This document shows, piece after piece, positions 54,580 through 64,000 of a DNA stretch of 64,000 nt. The position numbers were made by a program, and so were the translations under genes. Source of the DNA: Glebionis coronaria (taxonomy: Eukaryota; Streptophyta; Magnoliopsida; Asterales; Asteraceae); NCBI GenBank assembly GCA_025667525.1, contig CM046875.1:437980617-438044616 (forward strand). Direction: 5' to 3'. Under the pieces are notes generated by a model that saw nothing but the letters and a program-made list of their open reading frames with translations, had not been told where the DNA came from and made no database searches. The first letter of the stretch is position 1, and every line of letters begins with the position of its first letter.

Positions 54580-57492
54580 ACTTTACAAGATCGTAATTCC
54601 CAACTCACAACGAATTGAATGTCCAAATGATTTCAAATTATTAATTGTTTTTGGTTTTGGATTTTATAAAAGTTTTTGTAATCTAGGTCTATTTCAACAA
54701 AGCACGTAAAGATCGTAAAAATAGTATCACTACGTATCCATACTTTTCTAAAACAAATTGCATTTACCACAATTAAAGCAAAGTGTACAAGTTTTTAATG
54801 CAAAAATAGTAAAATAGATCAAAATGTAAAATATTTAAAATGCAAGGACTAAAAATGTAAATTTTGAAAGTAAAGGGACTGAAAATGAAAATTCTAACAA
54901 ACTATAACAAATTTATAACAAACTATCAAAACTAACTAACCAATTTGTAACAAACCACAAATCCAGGGACTAGATCTTGCAAACCCTAAAAAGTATCTTA
55001 TTAAAACCTGATTACACTAATCCCCAAAGTATAATGACCAAAATGCAATTAAAACTAGGATTATAGTGAAAACGGGCAATTCTAGTTCAATAAGCTCGTA
55101 TGAGCTTATTACCAAACCAAATAAGCTCTGGTTTTTTTAGACTTTCCAAAATTCATTTTTAGCTAGGCATGTAACATGAAATGAGCTGAAATAAGCCAGA
55201 ACTCAAGATAGCTTTTTCAAATAAGCCCAAAATAAGCTATAAGCTGAAACAGACTTTTACAACTTAATTTTTTAATGAAAATGGTTAAGCTGGCTACAAG
55301 AAGACTGGAATGTCAAGAATTATCAAAAACCATCCAGTAAATAAGCTGGAATTTAAAAATAAGCAAAATGAGCTTATGGTTGACTTTTGCTGACCAAGAT
55401 TTTCCAAAAAGCTGAAAATTTCCGAAACTGTTTAAAAATGAGTTTGGCAACAAGAATGTGCAAGAAAATGACTAGATTTGTGAAGTGGATAAGTGGGTAA
55501 TACTAATCAGTCCATACTTCATTACAGAAACTGACAAATGCTCAACAGCTTATTAAAGAGCTTATAACTTGCTTATTATAGAAAATTATATATTCTACCC
55601 TAGTTTTATGGAAAGCTTATACTATGACCTCTACTCAGGAACAAATTTCAGCTTCTAACATTCACTAACAAAGTGATGGCAAGTGTATGAATCTTGCTTG
55701 TTCTGGCTGTGAAAATGACCCAAACTATTTTTATGGCAAATTGCCTTTTTGACAAAAGTGTTGACCACAAGTGATTACAAGGTTACTAGTACTAGTATAG
55801 TAAATGTGTATAAGCTCAAAGCAACTACAAACAACAGCTAAATCAACAAAATAACTCTGATCCAAACACTAGGTATTAGACTGAAATGGAAATTTTACAA
55901 AGGATTATTAGTCAAAAGCATATGAAATCACAAGAGAGTTATAAGAACATATCAGACTACTAAAAAGCACCACAATCAAGCCAAGAACAATCAAGTAAGC
56001 ACTATGGAACACAAAATGGCTTACTAATGACATAATTGAAGTAGAAATGCAGATTATCAAAGCTTAACAGATTATAAGCCAATGAATAAACTACACAAGT
56101 ATCAAATCATGACAAGTAATCCAAATTATCATCAAAGTAGACAGATTCAATCAATTATACTAAGTATCTAAGAATTTAGCATGCAAGAACAATTGAGAGG
56201 AAATAAAATGATAAATTAGTGTCTTTTAGATTGATGCCTACTTTGATGGAGTAGTGAGGCACTGAGCCTACTAGATTAACAACAAACACCAACAATCATC
56301 AATCAACACCCATCAGATCATCACCAATATCAAGGTCTGATCAATCTACTCAACTCTGCATCAACTGCTACCAATGGCTAGGAAACTGAACTAGGCTACT
56401 ACAAATGAACTGATAAGCACTCTGAATCATCAAACAAGCACCATTGATCAAGTTTGATCAATGAAATCAACAGGAACAATGAGTTATGAGGTAATGCAGT
56501 AAAGACGGAAGAGAATTGAAGTGAATTGAGAATTTTTATTAATGGAAGTTTGTTATGAATCTGTTACAAGCTAACTAACTCTCTTAAGTGTTTGTCAGAC
56601 ACTTGAGAGTAGTTCTAACTGAATAATCTAACTGAAACTTGAGAGAAATTAAGAAGTGTGTGTGTTTTCACACTTCTACTACAATGTACAAAATGAGAAC
56701 ATCTAGGGGTATATATAGGATGCGTTTGAGTGTTGGTGAGGATGAGTGACGTGTCTTGGCCAATTACAGACTTCCACGTGGCTTCAATATGGTAATTGAA
56801 TTTTGCTGATGAAGAACAAATTTGGGCTTTTCTTGTTAAGTTGATTTCAGTTTAACTGATCAACTAGGATGGCTTCGTCTTGTGATTTTGAGTATAATTG
56901 ATGTCTAACACTTTCTCTGAAATCAACTCCTTCTTCATCTTGAATCTGGGCGCGTTCTTTGTTTGAGAAGCCACGTGTCCTGTGTTTATTTGGTGAAAAT
57001 AAGTCACTCGGATCATTATCTGAAAAACTAAATATGATTGGCTGGTGAATACTGTTTAGATTCGCCTACTTAATCTCTCTCCACATTTATTAAAGATGAT
57101 GAGGTGGTGATCCAAGTACATGAAATGGAGCTCTCTCATTGGTTGAAATCTGTAACATACGGATTGAGTTGAATCTTCATTCCATTTTGGCAGATTTAGT
57201 CCCTGAAGTTGGCAGATTTGTATCTTGAGCTAGAATCTTCATTAGCTTGTCATTTCTGGTCCTTTGAACTTTATACTTGCACACAAAGGATCCTTTGACT
57301 TTTACTTTGACCATGTTTGACTTTGTTCTTGACTTTTCCATATTTACACTTTAAGTCCCTCTACTTTGAAAGTTGTCAAGAAAGGTCCTTTGACTTTGAT
57401 TGACTTGTCACTTTTCATCCTCCTTTTGTCTTTTCTTCATTAATAAAGGCTTGATTTCCTTGTTTGATTCATATTTGTATCTCTTTACCTAC
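54580..57492 (-). repeat. Element C 5' LTR, outer part (probable)
   Basis: 2.9 kb without coding sequence, rich in words such as AGGACTAAAAATGTAAA that mark long chromovirus LTRs. A minus-strand TATA box with CCTATATATACCCC lies at 56706-56719, so the stretch looks like a promoter-bearing LTR read leftwards, towards element C. ACTTT at 54580-54584 repeats the last bases before D. The outer end is not seen because H starts at 57493. Confidence 0.5.
56710..56717 (-). promoter_or_regulatory. TATA box in the element C 5' LTR
   Basis: TATATATA within CCTATATATACCCC on the minus strand, directed at C's gag. Confidence 0.45.
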
Positions 57493-57845
57493 TGTTGAAG
57501 CATAGTTTGGCTAGACCGGTTCAACGACTCTCCTGGGCCGTTCGTCGTGCTTCCCGGTCCTGAGTGATGCTGCAAACAATAGAAGAACCGGTTAGACGTG
57601 GACCCAAGGCCGGAGCCCCGGGGTCCACCTCTTACGCTCTAGTTAGTATCGGTGCGATATATGATAAAAGTGGTGTAGTTAAGAGGAATAACCTGATGAT
57701 GTAGAATGAGCCCCCTACCCCTGTTTATATAGGACTAGGGTTTCTTGAAAGATAAGTAAGGTGTATGGGCCACGGGCCTGTTGGGTCGCGGGCCTCCTGG
57801 GTCGCGCTCCTGTTAGCTCGGGCTTATACCGACTATACGTCGACA
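57493..57845 (-). repeat. Element H: Tat-type LTR
   Basis: Begins TGTTGAAGC and ends CGTCGACA against a C-tract like those of D and E. A minus-strand TATA box CCTATATAAAC lies near 57723-57733. 353 bases, shorter than in D and E. A second LTR-end-like motif at 58025 makes 57493-58025 an alternative extent. No gag or pol of H is in the window. Confidence 0.6.
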
Positions 57846-57894
57846 TGTCCCCCAGTCTAGTATGATATGGTTCCTGACCATGTTATGCTAGACT
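57846..57894. other. Polypurine tract and stem-loop of H, first copy
   Basis: C-tract 57846-57853, arms AGTCTAG (57854-57860) and CTAGACT (57888-57894), inner stem ATGGT (57867-57871) with ACCAT (57877-57881). Confidence 0.65.
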
Positions 57895-58009
57895 CATTCA
57901 TATGTCACGCTTACCAAATAAACGCGCATGGCTTGCTGCTAGGACATCCACGTGGTGGGCTACCTTTAGCAAAAAGATGATAGGAAAACTATGCGAATAG
58001 TGAGCGCAA

Positions 58010-58072
58010 CCACTATACGTCATCATGTCCCCCCAGTCTAGTATGTGAGGTTTTCACCAAGGTTACTAGACT
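58010..58072. other. Polypurine tract and stem-loop of H, second copy
   Basis: LTR-end-like ACTATACGTCATCA to 58025, C-tract 58026-58034, arms AGTCTAGTA (58035-58043) and TACTAGACT (58064-58072), inner GTGA with TCAC. A duplicate of the module 180 bases upstream. Confidence 0.65.
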
Positions 58073-59380
58073 CTACACCATATCCGCTACCTGTAAGCGT
58101 ATCCATGTCAAAAGAAATGGGGAACCTGTATTCATAAGACGGGTGGTTGTGCTAGAATGCTTGGTTTCCCGTTATGCAACGGTAACGACCCCGTAAAAAG
58201 AAAACCTGTTCTATAGCCGGGGTAACACTGGCATTGGCAATGTTTTATTCTTATTCATCGCTAACGCGGAGATGATAAGAAGGTTTTGTAAAGGTGGAGG
58301 TGGAACCCGTATGTTGCGTCGTGAATACTTTGAAGGCGAACTTCTTATACCCACTGATGATGCAACATAGTCCGAATATTGTATTCGGCTTAAGGCCAAC
58401 AGAAGACGCACTTCATATGGCATAGCGCAAGGCTATATGGTAATCAACTTAACACAGGGCTCGCGATACCTTTTACGTGATAAGTGTGAATACGATATCC
58501 GACTGTAGGACACAATAGGTTAGCAAGACCTCTTGCATGCTAAGTGCGAATACAAAGTTTAGCGTATAATGTAACACCATTGATACCGTATGTGGTACCG
58601 TTTACACACGTACCTGACATGCGTTCTCCAAAGAGTCTTGTGGTGGCGGATGACTGCACAAGATACCTGATCTTGTAGTAACAAAATAGTGACAGTGCGC
58701 CTGCAGTGCCTGCGGCGGATACTAGTATCATTGATAACGCTGGAGTTGCAACCCTCTTACGCGGGAGGCAGGTCATGTCCTGCATGAACCTGCGGCGGAT
58801 ACCTGACCCGTCATTTTGCGAACGCACGATTCGGCTTAGTACCGGGTTTGCAATGCCCCTTACGTACTTAGTTGTGGATACTTGATCCACAACAGCAGGT
58901 TCCTGACCTGACGGATCCGCGCAATAATATTTACCATGCACAAAATAGTATTCTACATGCTTTAAAATATAAATGCTAAAATACAACCAAATAAGATCAT
59001 ATCAATGGGATTGTGATACCCCTATAGCCCCCCCCCCCAAGTTTAATGGTGCTATATCGACTTAGTAGTATTAAACTAATAGTAAAGTATCCGAAAAATT
59101 TGAACAATTTATTAACGCTTACCCCTATAGGACACGGCCCTCGTGGCTTAGGCATACTAGAAAGGTGGTGGATCCCACCTTAACATAGTAAAGATTTATA
59201 AAATAAAACACAAGGCGTGTGTTTATTAGAAGATTAAACTGCGAAAATAAATATGGCGAATATGTATGAAATTCGGTTTAAACAATAATAGGCATAAGAT
59301 GTTGTCAACAAATGTAGAAATGCATAAGTCAAAATCATGACCGAGGTACGGTTATGTATGGAAAATGTTCAGACGGGCAG
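58073..59380. other. Element H interior, non-coding
   Basis: No convincing gene. Words such as CGGCGGATACCTGAC and TACGTGATAAGTGTGAATAC recur loosely, suggesting an old eroded repeat. A run of ten C (about 59027-59036) is the longest homopolymer of its type here. The open frames at 58211-58423 and 58540-58986 (minus) show no domain I know. Confidence 0.4.
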
Positions 59381-61735
59381 TTCAAAATAATTCGTCTTAA
59401 CGCGCAGATCATTGGGACGAAATTTAAACAAAGTAATACGCTTGATCGCGCGGATTGCCACGACCAAACTAAATAATGCGTCCGACGGGTTCGAAAAAGA
59501 CATTCTTCCGCTTGGATGTTATTGCACGACTCGACCCACTAACAACTAACATTTGCCGTTCTAAAAAAAAATAATGCGTCTGACGGGCAGATCGCCGCGA
59601 CCGAACTAAATAAAAATAATATGTTAGTCGCGCAGATCACAACGATCAATATAGTATGTTTAATCGCGCGGATCGAAGCGACCAAACTAAATAAAATAAT
59701 ACGGTTGCTCGCGCAGATTGCAACGACCAAAATAAAATATTATGTTTGATCGTGCGGATCGCAGCGGGCAATCGAAATAAAATAATCGTTTGGCTCGCGG
59801 CGACCAAACGAAATAAAATAATACATTTGGCGCGCGGCTCGCAGCGACCAAACTAAATAAAATAATACGTTTGGCGCGCGGCTCGCAACGACCAAACTAA
59901 ATAAAATAATACGTTTGGTCGCGCAGATTGCAACGACCAAAATAAAATATTATGTTTGATCGCGCGGATCGCAGTGACCAAACGAAATAAAATAATACGT
60001 TTGGCGCGCGGCTCGCAGCGACCAAAAATAAATAATACGTTTGGCGCGCGGCTCGCAGCGACCAAACTAAATAAAATAACACGTTTGGTCGCGCAGATTG
60101 CAACGACCAAAATAAAATATTATGTTTGATTGCGCGGATCGCAGCGACCAAACGAAATAAAATAATACGTTTGGCGCGCGGATCGCGAAGACCAAACTAA
60201 ATAAAATAATACGTTCGGTCGCGCAGATTGCAACGACCAAAATAAAATATTATGTTTGATCGCGCGGATCGTAGCGACTAAACGAAATAAAATAATACGT
60301 TTGGCGCGCGGCTCACAGCGACCAAACTAAATAAAATAACACGTTTGGTCGCGCAGATTGCAACGACCAAAATAAAATATTGTGTTTGATCGCGCAGATC
60401 GCAGCGACCAAACGAAATAAAATAATACGTTTGGCGCGCGGCTCGCAGCAACCAAACTAAATAAAATAATATGTTTGGTCGCGCAGATTGCAACGACAAA
60501 AATAAAATATTATGTTTGATCGCGCGGATCGCAGCGACCAAACTAAATAAAATAATACGTTTGGCGCGCGGCTCGCAGCGACCACACTAAATAAAATAAT
60601 ACGTTTGGTCGCGCAGATTGCAACGACCAAAATAAAATATTATGTTTGATCGCGCGGCTCACAGCGACTAAACTAAATAAAATAATACGTTTGGCGCGCG
60701 GCTCGCAGCGACCAAACTAAATAAAATAACACGGTTGGTCGCGCAGATTGCAACGACCAAAATAAAATATTATGTTTGATCGCGCGGATCGCAGCGACCA
60801 AACGAAATAAAATAATACGTTTGGCGCGCGGCTCGCAGCGACCACACTAAATAAAATAATACGTTTGGTCGCGCAGATTGCAACGACCAAAATAAAATAT
60901 TATGTTTGATCACGCGGATCACATCGACCAAACGAATAAAATAATACGTTTGGCGCGCGTCTCGCAGCGACCAAACTAAATAAAATAATACGTTTGGCTC
61001 GCGGCGACCAAACTAAATAAAATAACACGTTTGGTCGCGGAGATTGCAACGACCAAAATAAAATATTATGTTTGATCGCGCGGATCGCAGCGACCAAACG
61101 AAATAAAATAATACGTTTGGCGCACGGCTCGCAGCGACCAAACTAAATAATATGTTTGGTCGCGCAGATTGCAACGACCAAAATAAAATATTATGTTTGA
61201 TCACGCAGATCGCAGCGACCAAACGAAATAAAATAATACGTTTGGCGCGCGGCTCGCAGCGACCAAACTAAATAAAATAATACGTTTGGTCGCGCAGATT
61301 GGAACGACCAAAATAAAATATTATGTTTGATCGCGCGGATCGCAGCGACCAAACGAAATAAAATAATACGTTTGGCGCGCGGCTCGCAGCGACCAAACTA
61401 AATAAAATAATACGTTTGGCGCGTGGCTCGCAACGACCAAATTAAATAAAATAACACGTTTGGTCGCGCAGATTGCAACGACCAAAATAAAATATTATGT
61501 TTGATCGCGCGGATCGCAGCGACCAAACGAAATAAAATAATACGTTCGGCGCGCGGCTCGCAGCGACCAAACTAAATAAAATAATACGTTTGACGCGCGG
61601 CTCGCAGCGACCAAACTAAATAAAATAATACGTTTGGTCGCGCAGATTGCAACGACCAAAATAAAATATTATGTTTGATCGCGCGGATCGCAGCGACCGA
61701 ACTATATAAAATAATACGTTTGGCGTGCGGCTGGA
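59381..61735. repeat. CpG-rich tandem array of about 44-base dyad units
   Basis: Roughly 50 units of 42-46 bases. Three unit types alternate to give a higher-order period of 130 bases (for example the word GATTGCAACGACC recurs near 60095, 60225, 60355, 60485). Each unit is a GC-rich dyad, such as TTTGGTCG and CGACCAAA around a 12-base centre, separated by ATAAAATAATA-like linkers. Left-edge units are more diverged than central ones. Tat-lineage elements are known for tandem arrays near the 3' LTR, so it may derive from H. Frames reading through it are repeat artefacts. Confidence 0.9.
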
Positions 61736-62990
<1,255 letters not shown>

Positions 62991-62994
62991 AAAG

Positions 62995-63430
62995 TGACTC
63001 GTGATACGTATCCAAAAGAATAAATAATCAATTAATAAAAACTGAAATGACACGTATATGAAAAACGAACAACTAACTACAAAAATTCAAGTTATACAAA
63101 TCCGAAATCAATATACAGCTTAGTAAAAAAATAAGTAATACATATCCGAAAAATAAACAAGTAACCAATAGAAGATCCAAGTGATACGTATCCCAATAAA
63201 TACACAACCAATAAATATAGATCCAAGTGATACATATCTGAAAAATACACAACCAACAAAAACAATCCAAATGACACATATCCGAAAAATAAGCAACCAA
63301 CAAAAATTAACCTAAGTGGTACGCATATAGAAAAATAAACTACCATGCAAAAATAAATTAAACAATACGGATTCGAAAAATACCCAATCAACTAAAAAAA
63401 TGTTTAAAAAAGCAAGTGATACGTACCTGA
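62995..63430. repeat. Degenerate tandem repeat of about 56 bases
   Basis: About eight units sharing AAGTGATACGTATCCGAAAAATA and CAACCAACAAAAA blocks in fixed order, with many substitutions and indels. Minus-strand frames at 63073-63391 translate the repeat as hydrophobic Cys/Phe-rich peptides and are not credible genes. Confidence 0.75.
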
Positions 63431-64000
63431 AATGTTTCACATAATTATGTTTCTAAATGGTTATATAAGATTTATTAAAAATTGTAATTAGTTATACATA
63501 ACTGTTGATACATATACCTACAAGAACGTCTCTTAATAGACATGTCTAATTCTATTACGAGTAGTATACAAACATTGATATACAAATTAACAATTTATTA
63601 AGATACATAGTTGAATCAGATTTAGCCTTTGGTCAAAATTTTGTAACGTCTTGAATTTGTTATGTCAAATAAATAGTATTTATTGTTTACTGAAATTGTG
63701 TATAATGCAGTTCGTTTTTTCTCAGTTCTTGCTAATGGAAAGTCCAACCAATATCGGGTTTATAACTGTTTTTGGTTGTTAAGCTTGCTTGGATATTCTA
63801 TTTGCTAATTCAACAAAGACTTGCAAAACGGAAAAATATTACCTACTTATATGTAAAACAATTTGCAATTACCAAGTTTTTATTCAAGTAAAACTCAAAA
63901 TATAAAACATGAAACTAAAAGGACTGAAATTGTAAATTCTATGAAAGATAAATGCTTGAAATGTAAATTCTAACAATTCTAGGGACTAAAAGTGTAAAAC
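63431..64000. other. AT-rich end of window, related to the LTR-like sequence near 54.65 kb
   Basis: From about 63750 on, blocks such as CAACAAAG, AAACAATTTGCAATTACCA and GGGACTAAAAGTGTAAA parallel 54640-54900 in the same order and orientation, at a lower identity than an LTR pair of one recent element. Probably part of a related chromovirus LTR cut by the window edge. Confidence 0.4.

Larger units (their letters stand above)
6454..57492 (-). mobile_element. Element C: outer Ty3/gypsy chromovirus-like element, split by A and D
   Basis: Minus-strand element in pieces: distal reverse transcriptase at 6454-6672; the rest of RT, protease, gag, pre-gag ORF and primer site at 34032-37205; and a 5' LTR at 37206-37260 resuming about 54580 to at least 57492. 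Element A sits inside the RT gene, duplicating ACTTG (6668-6672 and 34032-34036). Element D sits inside the LTR. Beyond the RT fragment on the left there is no RNase H, integrase or 3' LTR, so the 3' half has been deleted. RT and zinc-knuckle sequence resemble the Tekay-type chromoviruses in elements A and B. Confidence 0.7.

Noticed and set aside
59027..59042. Run of ten C as a third polypurine tract
   Set aside because: No LTR-like end follows it and no hairpin of the conserved type is present; may be a simple homopolymer.
59381..61735. CRISPR or centromeric satellite
   Set aside because: Adjacent tandem units without spacers rule out CRISPR; unit length and local size give no support for a centromeric satellite.
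63073..63391. Hydrophobic Cys/Phe-rich ORFs resembling membrane proteins
   Set aside because: Direct translation of the 56-base tandem repeat in two frames.

Overview
This is a plant nuclear window, almost wholly made of nested transposable elements and their decay products. There is no rRNA, no tRNA gene and no ordinary intact host gene. The dialect of the retroelement proteins (a TNT1-94-like gag region, chromovirus pol, a Tat-lineage pol with a converging antisense gene) suggests an Asteraceae genome. That placement is inference from remembered protein style, not from a search.

Layout. 1-5.0 kb is AT-rich and holds two decayed host-gene copies: an acidic coiled-coil protein (+) and a multi-B3-domain protein (-). 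A Helitron-like 3' end follows at 4962. 5.4-6.45 kb is the 3' end of a truncated copia-type element. From 6.45 kb a nested stack begins. The outermost element, C (Ty3/gypsy chromovirus, minus strand), is split by A (chromovirus, plus strand, LTRs of about 3.65 kb, TSD ACTTG). A is in turn split by B (chromovirus, LTRs of about 3.04 kb, TSD CCAAA) and by E, a truncated Tat-type fragment lying inside A's 5' LTR. C's 5' LTR is split by D, a Tat-lineage element (minus strand, two RNase H domains). D contains two small non-autonomous LTR elements: F (TSD TGACC, one long intact ORF) and G (TSD CCTTG, no ORF). C's LTR appears to resume at 54.58 kb and run to 57.49 kb. Another Tat-type LTR (H) then begins and leads into low-complexity sequence, a CpG-rich tandem array of dyads (59.4-61.7 kb), a MITE between two TA microsatellites, and a second degenerate tandem repeat (63.0-63.4 kb).

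How the parts work. A, B, C and D are dead as autonomous units: they carry stops, frameshifts, deletions and lost active-site residues. Two coding units remain open. One is the 553-codon gag-like ORF of F. The other is the antisense gene of E, a four-exon plus-strand gene (11103-13886) whose three introns are canonical and phase-consistent. It has its own TATA box and encodes a PF04195-type domain, an acidic region, a basic cluster and a coiled coil. The same gene, with the same intron positions, is present but broken in D. Next to the polypurine tract of D, E and H lies a stem-loop whose stem sequence differs between elements while pairing is kept. This is the most interesting structure in the window that standard element annotation would not name.
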